DNA of 64,000 bases from Pomphorhynchus laevis. Its lineage: Eukaryota; Acanthocephala; Palaeacanthocephala; Echinorhynchida; Pomphorhynchidae. Location: the NCBI GenBank assembly GCA_012934845.2, contig WNNJ02000032.1, positions 54,171 through 118,170 of the forward strand, read 5' to 3'. Both the position numbers and the translations under genes were made by a program. Positions 1-10,209 of this stretch are shown here, piece by piece. Under the pieces are notes generated by a model. The model was given only the letters and a program-made list of their open reading frames with translations. It did no database searches and was not told the origin of the DNA. How positions within the stretch are numbered: position 1 is the stretch's first letter; each line of letters opens with the position of its first letter.

Positions 1-200
1 AGGGAAAAATTTTTCGAAGTAAGAACCAAAGAAAATCAGATTGTCAACGATTTTGAGAATGATCGAATTAACAGATAAAATAGGTGGGGTTATTTTTATT
101 ATTGTTACAACAGCCCAGGAGCATAAACTCAAATTGGCTGGATCACATAGCTCAAAACAAAAAAAAACAGAAAATAAAGAAATAAAAGGTGAAACTGTCA

Positions 201-733
201 TTATCGTGATTTAATAATTGCCTTGAACTTCTGGACAGAAAAGCTGTCGATTGTCAATGCATAAAGATTGTTCCACAGGTCAGCAATGCGATCACTTATC
301 GTAACACAATTTGTTTTGGGACGGAGCTGGCGCTTTATCATAAGTCTGTGGCCTCGTAGTCGACCCGGTGGACGAATTGTAAACATAGACTTCGAAACAT
401 GTCCAGGTATATACAGTGACCGCCATACGTACACTAGGTCGGCGTCAGATGACCTAGTGTACGTATGGACGTACATACACTAGGATCACTAAAACATGAA
501 ACCTTTTCGATGTTTACATCATCTATCGCATATGTCCCTACGATTTTTATGGGACTTATGTGCATATGACTACACTTGTTAGGATTCGAAACCAGTCCCT
601 TTGCATGACACCATTTAGTGATTAAGTCTACGTCGCGTTGCAACTCAATTATATCGTGCATGCTTTGTATTGGACGCCAAATCTTTAAATCATCAGCATA
701 TAGAGCGCACTCACTGGATATGACATCAATCAT
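201..733 (-). mobile_element. LINE RT remnant (LINE-E-like), 3' part
   Basis: Two reading-frame pieces on the minus strand encode parts of one non-LTR reverse transcriptase. The upstream piece (733 to about 480) has the catalytic YADD box followed by LKIW and an NPNKC segment, as in CR1/Jockey-type RTs. The downstream piece (about 430 to 201) is the usual LINE C-terminus, with RGHRL and WNNLY followed by FKAIIKS. The stretch that normally joins them, roughly 100 or more codons, is missing, and a perfect inverted repeat sits at the junction. The YADD-LKIW wording is closest to the LINE-E copies elsewhere in the window. The copy is dead. Family placement is by eye. Confidence 0.75.
423..468. 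repeat. Perfect 18-bp inverted repeat with 10-bp loop
   Basis: The left arm is 423-440, the loop 441-450 and the right arm 451-468; the arms are exact reverse complements. A third, partial copy of the same word (ACACTAGG) follows at about 475-484. The hairpin lies at the deletion junction of the LINE remnant and is not part of the RT coding sequence, so it was probably made when the deletion was repaired. Confidence 0.9.
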
Positions 734-1019
734 ATCATTAATATATATAATAAGTCGTTAAAATAAGTCTTGGTTATTAAAACTCTTACATTTGAGATAA
801 AATAACATACACGAGCACTTGCTTTTATACATACAATCCTAAATACATACAATCGAAGAAATTGCTAAATTAATCGGCCTTGAAAAGCGTGTTGTACGTG
901 GCTATACTTAACGATATCGCCAGATCAGCCGATATAGTGAACACCGAAACTCCTTTATCAATCTTAAACACACAACTTATTATACTAATTACATTTCGGT
1001 TCGTCTTGCTCAAAAACAC
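734..1019. other. Gap before LINE-A1, probable 5' leader
   Basis: AT-rich sequence between the LINE remnant and the start of LINE-A1. No convincing coding region, RNA gene or repeat is seen. Part of it is probably the 5' untranslated leader of LINE-A1. Confidence 0.4.
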
Positions 1020-1277
1020 ATGCCGAAAGGAAAACCGTCTGATCGACGGTTGTGCTGTGGATGCAATGGTCTGTCTGCAAAGTGCAAAGGTTGCAGATGT
1101 GCGAAGACAGGAATTCCTTGCACGAATTGCCGTGCACCCGAATGTAGCAATTGCGTACATATAGGACCACAGACGATGCCTTTGACTTCTGCTGCGGAGC
1201 CAATCACATTTGGAGAGAACACTCGTGATATACAGAAGGATGTAGATTCTATACCAGTGCACGTTGAAGTAGCCTAA
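1020..1277 (+). pseudogene. LINE-A1 N-terminal CXC zinc-finger segment
   Basis: This 85-residue segment starts at an ATG and holds a cysteine array (CCGCNG, then CKGCRC, then PCTNC and CSNC) of the tesmin/TSO1 CXC type, which binds zinc and in known proteins contacts DNA. It probably helps the element bind nucleic acid. The frame continues past a TAA into the next segment. The first 40 residues match the start of LINE-E1 ORF1 (17505-19091): both begin MPKG and share the cysteine spacing. The TAA is likely a mutation within what was one long protein. Confidence 0.8.
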
Positions 1278-2822
1278 TTGCTGCAAAAGGATACACCACG
1301 CTGCTCTCAGTATATCCCTGTCAGTCAAGAAAATGAAATTAATCATTTCGATAATCGAAGCCAAACACAGAATTTTTTTGATGAATGCATCAAATGGCGA
1401 CCTAACTTATTTCGCTTACCCCGATGCAATGCGACTCATCAGTTTATCGCAACACTAGCAGATCTGTTCAAATCCGCTGCGACGTCAGACGACTCAGAAA
1501 ACAATTCACTTCAACTCGCTACAGTATTTTGTCAATTAATAAGACAAGATATTGGCAGTAAAAAGATCAGTATGATTCGCAAGATACTAGAACGCAGGTT
1601 GCGCATGTGGCATCACAACGAGCATCATAACTTGTTTCGTGAAGCAGCGATTATTCAGAGCAGGATGGAGGTTAAAAGTAGAAACTATACAAATAATCAT
1701 GCTGAGAAGAGGTGGTATAAGGATTTTATAAAACTGATGACACATGGGAAAACAACAAGCGCGGTACGCATGTTATCATTGGATGGAATCAGAAATGGGG
1801 TGCATCAAATGGATGACAAGCTAGAAAATCATATGACGGTACGAGACAAGCTAACTATTCTACACCCAGAGGCTGGAGAACTTAATCGCTCGTTAGTTCT
1901 GAGCATGCCATTGGAAGGAGTATGTGATCATTATTCAGAGGTATTCCAATGTATCGATTCGCAAATGATTCAATCTATAAGCAAAACTGTTCAAGGAAGC
2001 TGTGGACCTTCAGATATGGATGCCGAAGATTGGTGTATGATGCTCAATGAATTCGGTCGTGATTCTCTACAATTGGCAGATGCTCTGGCAAAGTTTGCAT
2101 GTCGTTTGGCCTCAAAAGAAATAAGTTCGCATAACGCTGTTGCATTGACGGCAAGTCGTCTGGTCCCGTTGAACAAACAGCCGGGAATCCGGCCAATCGG
2201 AGTGGGAGAAGTATGCCGACGAATAATAGCCAAGGCAATTCTTTCAACGGTGACAAGTGATATCGCCGAAGTAGCTGGTAGCGTACAACTGTGTGCTACA
2301 CAACGATGCGGAGCAGAATCAGTTATTCACTCTATTAGGAATTCATTTGAATTGTCGAACGATGTCTGTGTGTTGCAGATAGATGCTAGCAATGCGTTAG
2401 ATGCGATAAATCGCAAATTGGCATTAACGAACATTAAGAATGTATGTCCGGCCATATATCGTGTGCTGAAGAACTGCTACCAGAAAGACCCTATATTAAC
2501 TGTGCAAGACGAGATTTTAATCTCAAAAGAGGGATTCACGCAAGGTGATCCATTGGCGATGGCGGCATTCGCAATGGCAACACTCCCTCTTATTAATGAC
2601 CTGAGAAAGAGGGTACCTTCTGTTATGCACCGATGGTACGCAGATGATGCATGTTGCGTAGGACGACCGGAAGATCTAATTAAAGTATGGCAGGATATAG
2701 TTACAATCGGTCCGCTATATGGATTTCATGTGAATGTAGCAAAAAGTAAATTACTAGTGCATAAAAGTCATATGCCCCATGTTAAAAAGATTTTTCAAAA
2801 TGCAGGGATTTGCACGAAGTGA
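1278..2822 (+). pseudogene. LINE-A1 helical region and reverse transcriptase
   Basis: In frame with the upstream CXC segment; the apparent first codon is TTG, so this is an interrupted continuation, not a separate gene. Residues about 35-130 (from KWRPNLF to RLRMW) match LINE-E1 ORF1 and the front of LINE-A2. The RT follows, with LQIDASNALDAINR (motif A region), EGFTQGDPLAM (motif B) and WYADDACC (the catalytic YADD). The wording of the B motif is that of RLE-type elements common in cnidarians and other invertebrates. The product would copy the element's RNA at the nicked target. A TGA ends this piece and the frame continues. Confidence 0.8.
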
Positions 2823-2909
2823 CGAAGGCATCGATCACTTGGGATCTCCGATAGGAACACACACATTCACAAAATCTCATTTAATCGATAGGTAGCCAAA
2901 TGGACAAAA

Positions 2910-4175
2910 ATGGTTAAACAATTATCTGAAATTGCGGAGATTGATGCTCAAATTGCATATAGCGCCTTTTGCTACGCTATACAACACAAGTGGAGTTACG
3001 TGATTCGGACGTGCAAGGTAGAGGTGGAGTGGTTTGAGCAGTTACGGAGTTCTATCTACAATGATTTGTTACCAAAATTTACTGGTCAAGGGGACATAAC
3101 GGAAACTATGCGAATGGTCTATTCGCTACCGTCAAGATGTGGCGGTCTGGGAATTCGAAATGACTGGGATAATGCCGATAACATATATAGCCGATCGATA
3201 AGAATATGTGAACCCATCTTGCGTGGTATTAAAGGGCAAGAACTAACAACTTTACAAAGACAAATAAGTGAACAAATTTATAATGAAGCTAAACTAGATA
3301 CTAAACGCAAAGTTGTACATACGGTAGAATTATTGGATGAAAGGATGAAATGTCTAATAGCATATGCATCAGAAAATGGAGCTTCTTCGTGGCTAACGAC
3401 AAGACCAAACAATATATATCAATCAGTACTTGACACACAACAATTTATAGACGCCATATGTGTAAGATATAATTTGCCGTTAAAAGATTGTAAAGCGCGC
3501 TGTGCGTGTGGTTCACTGCTTGATCCATCACATGCTCTCTCATGTCGGACGGGAGGAACAACTATAATTAGACATGATATAATACGGAATGTCATTGCAG
3601 ACGAAATAGGGGACATTTGTAAAGATGTGGAGCTTGAACCGGTTTTGAGGCCCGTACCGAACAATTACCATTTTGAAGTAGAAACCACAACGAGAGATGT
3701 GAACGCAAGATCAGACATATTATGCCGTGGAATTTACGGTAGAGGATTGGTGCGGTCCTATTTGGACGTATGTATATTTAACACACTTGCACCTTCCTAC
3801 ATCGAGAAGTCACCGACCATGAGTCATACATACCACGCGAACAGGAAAATTGCAAAATATGCCCAGCGCATTGTAGAGATTGAACGCTTGATATTCATCC
3901 CACTTACCTTTTCAACTGCTGGAGGAATTGGTTTCGAAGCGCATAAGTTACTTAAATGGATCGCACATCAAAAGGCAATAAGGCACAAAACCAGTTATTC
4001 GGTATGTATCTCGATAATTAGGTCTAGAGTGAGCATTGCACTGGCTCAAGCAGCTTCGATGTGTATACGCGCTACCCGAATACCTACACGTGAGCAACTA
4101 CATAGTAGAAGAGCTCAACACACTAATATACAATCGCAGGAATTCGGATATTTCGGGGACCAAGAATTCGATTGA
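2910..4175 (+). pseudogene. LINE-A1 C-terminal domain with CCHC knuckle and RLE endonuclease
   Basis: Continuation of the same frame (421 residues from an internal Met). It includes the RT thumb (LPSRCGGLGIRN), then a CxCx7Hx3C knuckle (CACGSLLDPSHALSC), RHDIIRN, and the spaced acidic residues of the restriction-like endonuclease (ARSDILCRG, then YLDVCIFN). In R2-type elements this nuclease nicks the target and primes reverse transcription. LINE-A2 repeats all these motifs, which supports the assignment. The piece ends at TGA, with AATAAA a few bases further on. Confidence 0.8.
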
Positions 4176-4186
4176 TATTTAATAAA

Positions 4187-4799
4187 ACAATATAATAACG
4201 GATCAATGTTTTGACTTTGTGAGCTATCGGCCCATTCAATTGTGGATACTCCATTATTTTACACAATTTGGATGATATAACACTCATCGTGTTATATAAG
4301 GCAACACCTTCTATATTGCCCTGTGAATTGATGGTATTAACACTTGCAGAGCGAGCAAAAGAGAATTTAAGGTTTTCCAGGTGTATTTTTGATCAGACGA
4401 TAATGCGATCTTGTTTTACAAAAAAACGTTTACAGTTATCACGTAGATAAGAGTGATGGGAGCATCGAATATTTAATTAATGAGCACGATGACTAGAGAT
4501 ATGAGTGTGACCACATTTAAGATAAACGAATACAGACTCTAAAAGAATGACGTAGAATGCGCTTAGAAATTCTACAGTCAGAGTCGAACCAAGGTACTCA
4601 CGAGGAGTGTTCAGAAAATTAGGACTGGCAAGGTAAAATATTTTCGTTGATGGTATAAAGCTCATTGTTGAAAAGTGTTAAGAGACTATCAGCTGTAAAA
4701 ATGTTACACGAAGAATAAGTTATAAGTATTAAGTATAATTACAATCAATTCAATCAGTTGAGGATTAATTCAATCAGTTACAGCAGCAAATTTAACAGC
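4187..4799. other. Unassigned stretch between LINE-A1 and LINE-D1
   Basis: About 600 bp with only short uncharacteristic reading frames (for example 4268-4450 + and 4477-4665 -). They show no recognisable motif and no match to other parts of the window. The beginning is probably LINE-A1 3' untranslated sequence. Confidence 0.4.
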
Positions 4800-5418
4800 T
4801 TCAACGCATAAGGACGTTAATGAGAGCCGTAATATAACAGCTACGACCGACATCAACTATGCCCAACTGCAAATACAGTGCTCGACACACGACAGCAGCG
4901 TCTAGACAACAATCGCCTGCGACAACAGTAAGTCTAAAGAAGAGCTTATCAAACCTTACTACTTTAACGTCATGCAATACGCCGATGACATCCTCATATA
5001 TGCTCATGTACCTGCCCATCACATACACGATATCGACATTTCTGCGTCCAACTGTATTTCTTCTATCAACAAACATCTCTCCAATCTCCATCTCGTTCTA
5101 AACCCAGACAAGTCCAAAATAATGTGGATCCTCCCCCGTAAACCAAACATATCTCCTCCCACTGTATCTTTTGCCTCATCGATCATCCCCATAGTCCATT
5201 ATCTCACTTTCTTAGGCTTCCATTTCGATGATCACCTTTCTCTTAAACACTTCGTCCGTGACAAGGTCCGCTTGTCTAACTTAATTCTCCATGACATCCG
5301 CCGTATCCGCCCCCTTATCGACTTCCGTTCTTGTTTGTCTCTTTTTTCATCGCTTCTCTTCCCTAAAATCGATTACTGCCTTAGCCTTTTCGCCAATCTT
5401 CATCATATTGACCCATAA
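4800..5418 (+). mobile_element. LINE-D1: internally deleted LINE, leader joined to RT
   Basis: Positions 4800-4945 closely match 57470-57610 (LINE-D5) and look like the family's 5' leader. Directly after it the sequence jumps to the middle of the RT: frame 4972-5418 begins MQYADDILIYAH and continues NPDKSKIMW, HYLTFLGFHFDD and DIRRIRPLIDF. Everything between leader and YADD is gone. The same RT text recurs in LINE-D2, and antisense in D3 and D4. In both copies the leader contains a GTAAGT word shortly before the two copies diverge. The copy cannot be active. Confidence 0.75.
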
Positions 5419-5445
5419 GAAGAGGATATCACACTTGAAGATCTC

Positions 5446-5877
5446 ATGGATGCGTGGCCGATCACACCTAAGACGTCATCCCTATTTTTGCGGGTCCCTA
5501 TCATAAAGCAGGGTCCCATTCCTATTTTTAGCGGAATCCCACAAAATTTAGTTTTAGGTCCCCTGCTTTTCTCTCTTCTGCTTGGCGATTTCTCACTGTT
5601 TATCAAACCTTACTCCTTTAACGTCACGCAATACGCCGATGACATCCTCATATATGCTCATGTACCCGCCCATCGCATACACGATATCGACATTTCTGCC
5701 TTTAACTGTCTTTCTTCTATCTACAAACGTATCTTCCATCTTTGTTTCATTCTAAACCCAAATAAGTCCAAAATAATGTGGATCTCTTCTTGTCAACCTA
5801 ACATATCTACTCCCTTATGTATCTTTTGTCTCATCAGTCAATTTTCCACAATCTCATCTTCCACAATCTCACTGTAG
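5446..5877 (+). pseudogene. LINE-D2 reverse transcriptase fragment
   Basis: A 143-codon frame covers the RT B box (SGIPQNLVLGPLL) through the catalytic QYADDILIYAH and NPNKSKIMW. It is closely similar to 4972-5418. In the B box the usual GS after PQ is replaced, a sign of decay. The frame runs a few bases into the gypsy LTR, and the real RT text resumes beyond that insertion at 9835. Confidence 0.75.
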
Positions 5878-6009
5878 TGTAAACAGTACGCTTGTAAAAA
5901 AGCTTTATTGAGTAATATCTACAAAACAAAGTAGTAAATCAGTAAGTGTAAATAGTTAACATTAAGGGTTAAGATTTACAATATAAATGGTAAGGTAATT
6001 TTCATCACA
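5873..6009 (-). repeat. Gypsy-1 3' LTR
   Basis: A 137-bp direct repeat of 9692-9829. Ends are TGTAGTG and CATCACA on the plus strand. It contains an AATAAA signal on the element's coding strand, next to the segment complementary to the primer-site region. Confidence 0.92.
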
Positions 6010-7348
6010 TTCTCCCCCGCCATAGATAATCCTGCAAGTAGCTCGGCGCTTGTCGTGCTCTAACTGGTCTCTTTGGTCCACTGGCGTCTGTATCGTTGTC
6101 GTTGTCATTGAAGTAAGTTCCCTGTGTCGTGCCATGATCACTGTCGCGCATTGTTTCGCTTGTTAGTGTATTTTGGCCGGCTTCCACTATTGCTTCGATA
6201 TCGTCCTTGCAGGTTATTGGCGCGTCTTGTTGGTTGTCTTCTATTGATGGGTCGTGAACACCTTCCATTGTTGGTTCGTTCAGTTCATCCGTTGGTGTGT
6301 TATTATTGCAGCATTCTTGAGGTAACCTTGCAATATCGCGATTCGAGACTGTTCTATACTGCCCGTTAGGGTATGAGACTGTTGAATAATAAGGATTTAT
6401 ATTCTCTAGTTTGGCTGGCAGTAAGTTAGGACAATGTTTGGATGTTCGGTTGTGGTTTTTCACTAACACGGACTGCGCATGCGTCAGCCATTGCGGGAGT
6501 TGGTTTTGTTTAAGGCATCGTCGGCTGTATCTGAAAATCCTATCGTGTGGACATTCGTTAGTGACTGTACATAGTAAGCTACGACTGCAGTTGAGGGCGT
6601 GTTGTAGGACTTTCTCCCAGTCTTTTATTCCAAGATTGAGGGTGCGCAGTGCTAGACGTATCGTAGTCCAAATCTGGCCGACAAATCGTTCATCTTGTCC
6701 GTTTCCTCTGGGATTGAATGGAGACGAATGAATTGAGGATATGTTCCGAGAAAGTAAGTATTGTTTCAGCTCGGTTGACCTGAAGCAAGTTGCGTTATCA
6801 GAATGTATAAACTCCGGGGTGCCGAATGTCGAAAATAGCAGTTCAAGCTTCTCAATCACTGTTTGTGAACTGGTGTCTTTGCAGGGGAAACCGAATGGAA
6901 AACGACTGTATTCGTCGACCACGACCAGGAGGTAAGGATTTCTTTGTGTTGATGTTAGTAAAGGACCTTTGAAGTCCATGGATAGCCGCTCAAATGGACG
7001 AGTCGACTTTATAACATGGAATCCTTCTAGATGCGGATACTGGGGTTTTATCTCTGAACAAACTAAGCAGTTATTGCAAGTTAGTCTTACGTCGTCGCAT
7101 GAAAACGGTAGATTGTTTTTTCGTACATATGCTGTTAAGCGTCGTATTCCAAGATGGCACAAATCAATGTGTAGCTGTTTAAGAGAGGCTAGATCAGACC
7201 CTGCTGCGCAGACTCGCGTTAAAGTGTCGGCAACGTGGTTTTGTTTGCCAGGTCTGTAGATAATCTTAAATTCGAACTCTGATAGTTCGAGGCGCCATCT
7301 ATTAATATTCTCATTTTTGATTTGGCTCTTGCTCTTGTTGTTTAGCAT
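6005..7348 (-). pseudogene. Gypsy-1 RNase H end and integrase region (fossil)
   Basis: The frame begins in the RNase H/connection region (LNNKSKSQIKNENINRW) and runs into the integrase. Zinc-binding histidines and cysteines are visible (HIDLCHLGIRRL, then CNNCLVC), followed by the catalytic core (RLSMDFKGPL, HSDNATCF) and a basic, acidic C-terminal tail that ends inside the LTR. In living gypsy elements this enzyme inserts the DNA copy into the host chromosome. Similar wording occurs in many invertebrate and fish gypsy elements. Confidence 0.85.
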
Positions 7349-7390
7349 GAACGATACGGACCTTTGATCAGTAATAATCGTAAAGGGGCG

Positions 7391-8644
7391 TCAGATAAGG
7401 TGGTGTCTCCACTTCCGAAGTGACTCCACAATAGCATGCGCTTCTTTCTCAATTGCCGAATATCGCGACTCCAGATTGGTCAACGACCGAGAGAAAAAGG
7501 CCACTGGTCTTCCTTCTTGGCTGAGAGATGCGGCTATGGTTGTCGCGGATGCGTCAGTTTCGACAGTTAATGGCTTATTGTTGTCAATGTGATATAGTGC
7601 GGCTTTCATTATGTCCGATTTTATGCCTTCGAACGCTGCTATTGCCTCATCATTAATGGGAAACTGTGAAACTTTAATTTTTGCCATTTTGAGTGAAAAG
7701 TTTGCTATCCAATTCGCATAGTAAGCAAACATACCTTGCACTCGTTTAAGTTCAGACTGACATGATGGAATTGGCAGGGATTTCAGAGGCTCAAATCGTT
7801 CCAGGTCTGGTTTGAAGCTACCATTTTTGATCTGATATCCGAGAAGGTTGATTTCTTCTCTACAGAATTTGCATTTTCCATAGTTGAACTTTAAGTTTAA
7901 TGATGTACAGACTGAAAGAAATCGATCTACATTTCGGTCATGCTCCTCTTCTGTGCGTCCACATATAGTGATGTCGTCTAGGTAGACGTATGTGTCGGTC
8001 AAATCATTGTCCGCGATTATTTTATCCATGATTCTTTGAAAGCATGCTACCGCGTTCGTTAAACCAAAAGGAATCCTTGTTAATTGATAAAGTTTGCTGC
8101 ATGCTTCGAATGCCGTATGTTGACGATCGGATGGGTGAATTTCGACTTGGTGATAGGCGGATTCAAGATCAATAGTTGAGAAGAATTTGTATTGAGATAT
8201 TTCCGTGATCAGGTTCTCTATGTTTGGAAGTGGATATCCGTTGAGATGTGTATATTGGTTTATTGTCTTGGAATAGTCCACAACCATTCGTTTCTTTCTT
8301 CGCTGGTTAGTCGTCACGAATGCTTGTGCTCGACAAGGCGATGTGCTCGGCTCAATTATGTGTTCCCGCAGAAGTTTGTCTATCTCATTACGTATGAACG
8401 CATAGTTCTCGCGTGTGTGTTTTCGAGATTTTGTAATAATAGGTGTACAGTTTTCTTTTAAGTGCTCAAATAGCTTTGGAGGTTCAGCAATGTTCATTAC
8501 TCTCAATGAAATTGGTTTTTCTTGACCGTGAAATCGAAATTGTATGTTGGAATGTCTCTTCATAAAGTCGATACCAAGGATGATGTATGAACAAAGATCG
8601 TCTAGAATCAGTAGTTTTACATTACGAAATAGCTTTCCTTGCAT
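7391..8644 (-). pseudogene. Gypsy-1 reverse transcriptase and RNase H region (fossil)
   Basis: The 417-codon frame holds the protease C-terminus (LGIDFMKRH), then RT motifs (FVTTNQRRKKRMVVDYS, YPLPNIENL, RIPFGLTNA, and the catalytic YLDDITICG) and the start of RNase H (TVETDASATTIAASL, VAFFSRSL). This layout is standard for Ty3/gypsy Pol. Confidence 0.88.
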
Positions 8645-8722
8645 ACGAATGTCGACTGTTATCGACCCTTTGAAGTTACCTGAATTCCGGAGGATGCCAT
8701 TGATATTTTTGGATTGCAGACG

Positions 8723-9668
8723 TCACACTTTCACATTTAATCGTGTTATGTGATTCGAGCTTACGAAGTACAATGTGCTCCCGGTGCCAAATAAAGCGTT
8801 TAGGCAAATGCCGTTAACAAATACCTTTTGTGTAGCAATGCTGCCGCTTGATCCGCAAAGCCCGCCGTTACTTTGGAATGCAGCGTTACAGTGCCCCGAC
8901 CGGCAAACCTTGGCGAAGTGTCCTGTTTTCTGACACTTATTGCATACCGAATTTCGTGCGGGACAATGTTTCCTTGTATGCTTGAATTTTCCACCGCAGA
9001 AGTAGCATTTCCACGTACTTGATTTATCAGCTGCTGCGACTTGCTCGGCATTTATGGCTGTCGAGTTGTGGTTGGGATGTACCGTTTCCTCAACGGAATT
9101 CATTATGTACTGCAGATGCAAGCCGGTTAGGTGCGCCGTATGATTTGACCCTCGACTCGGCTAATTCGAGAGACCGAATTTGAGTACATGCTGTTTGTAA
9201 ATGCAATTCGGAGTTTTCCAGCAATCGTTGGCGAATATGATCAGAATAGATTCCGGTGATTATGGCGTCAAGAAGCGTCTCATCGTGATAGCTCTCGGCG
9301 GTCATGGCTTCGAAGTTGCATTCCGCTGCCAGCAGACGTAGTTCGGATAAGTATTGGTCGAACGTTTCATTCGGGCTTTGCTTCCAACACCGCAGCATGT
9401 GTCGGGCGCATACTTGGCTAACTGGTCGCTCATATCGCTCACTGTGCAACTTTATGGCATCAGTGTAGTTCGCACACGTTCTGATGAGCTTAAACACTGC
9501 TGGCGATACGAAATTGAATAGCGTGTATAGTTGCGAGTCTTCATTCTCTACTGCCAGATTTCGAATGTAATTTTTGAACGTTACGGACCAATGACGGAAG
9601 TGATCCTGCGCTTTAGGATCGTCGGGTAAAATCGTCAGACGCTCTGGTCGTAGATGAGATTCCGCCAT
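8723..9668 (-). pseudogene. Gypsy-1 Gag capsid, zinc knuckles and protease start (fossil)
   Basis: The Gag-like frame starts at the ATG at 9668, just inside the 5' LTR, and reads MAESHLRPERL. It contains a capsid-type helical domain (FNFVSPAVFKLI, then ETFDQYLSELRLLAAEC). Two knuckles follow (CYFCGG...H...C and CNKCQKTGHFAKVC), then a retropepsin-like region (LFGTGST). The order and the double knuckle are as in Mag-like gypsy elements. Confidence 0.82.
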
Positions 9669-9691
9669 AGAGATAATATTACTCAATAAAT

Positions 9692-9829
9692 TGTAGTGTA
9701 AACAGATACGCTTGTAAAAAAGCTTTATTGAGTAATATCTACAAAACAAAGTAGTAAATCAGTAAGTGTAAATAGTTAATATTAAAGGTTAAGATTTACA
9801 ATATAAATGGTAAGGTAATTTTCATCACA
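9692..9829 (-). repeat. Gypsy-1 5' LTR with adjacent self-complementary primer site
   Basis: The 138-bp upstream LTR. A 15-bp word inside it (9724-9738) is the exact reverse complement of 9676-9690, which lies one base inside the LTR boundary where the primer-binding site is expected. No TGG, the start of a tRNA-CCA primer match, is present there. This suggests self-priming as in Tf1/sushi-type elements. Confidence 0.85.
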
Positions 9830-9952
9830 CTCACTTTATTATGATTCCATTTCGATGATCACCTTTCCCTTAAACCCTTCGTCCGCGACAAGGTCCGCTC
9901 GTCTAACTTAATTTTCTATGATATCCGCCGTATCCGCCCCATTATCGACTTC

Positions 9953-10209
9953 ATTAGCATGTATTTGGCCCCGCTACTATGTTGGGTAGAGGAGTTAGGG
10001 GCCGAAACCTGATAGCATAGCAGTTCCTCCTGATGACCTATAATTCTTATTATGATACAACGTTTGTTATTTATTAGTCAATTCATAAAAATGACGTTTA
10101 TTTTAAATTTCAATTTTTTATTTTAACTTGATTCAAATTCTAGAAAATCTAAAAACAATTATTAATTTTATTATTTAATTATTAAATAATAATTTAATAA
10201 TAATTATTT
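9953..10209 (+). mobile_element. Penelope-like element terminal fragment inserted in LINE-D2
   Basis: The sequence matches the terminal region of the Penelope copy at 56895-57120, including the conserved structured block (GGCCCC, GGGGCCGAAAC, CCTGATGA) and the AT-rich tail. LINE-D text resumes on both sides, so it is an insertion, or was carried in by one. It carries no coding sequence. Confidence 0.8.

Larger units (their letters stand above)
1020..4186 (+). mobile_element. LINE-A1: non-LTR retrotransposon with CXC finger, RT and RLE endonuclease
   Basis: A single long frame (1020-4175, about 1050 codons) is kept throughout, interrupted by three in-frame stops (TAA 1275-1277, TGA 2820-2822, TAG near 2889) but no frameshift. 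Domains in order are an N-terminal CXC zinc finger, a helical region shared with LINE-E1, the RT, a CxCx7Hx3C knuckle and a PD-(D/E)XK-like endonuclease. That order is the single-ORF layout of RLE-type LINEs (R2/R4/NeSL/Utopia group). An AATAAA lies at 4181-4186, just after the last stop. The clade within the RLE group is not certain. Nonsense changes without indels suggest a fairly young copy. Confidence 0.85.
5868..9834 (-). mobile_element. Gypsy-1: Ty3/gypsy LTR retrotransposon (fossil), flanked by CTCAC duplication
   Basis: The element lies on the minus strand inside LINE-D2. LTRs of 137 and 138 bp (5873-6009 and 9692-9829) begin TG and end CA. The 5-bp word CTCAC flanks both sides (5868-5872, 9830-9834). 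Parts in order from the 5' end are a capsid-type Gag, two CCHC knuckles, a protease region, RT, RNase H and an integrase with zinc-binding, catalytic and tail regions. The knuckle wording resembles Mag-like gypsy elements. The LTRs differ at only about three positions, so the insertion is young. It appears broken at a small number of places (about three). No envelope gene is seen. Confidence 0.9.

Noticed and set aside
1275-2891. In-frame TAA, TGA and TAG in LINE-A1 as possible stop-codon recoding or selenocysteine.
   Set aside because: All three stop codons are involved, and host genes here end normally at TGA and TAA, so simple nonsense decay is more likely.
4268-4665. Short frames (60-62 codons) on both strands.
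   Set aside because: Typical chance frames in AT-rich DNA; no recognisable protein features.
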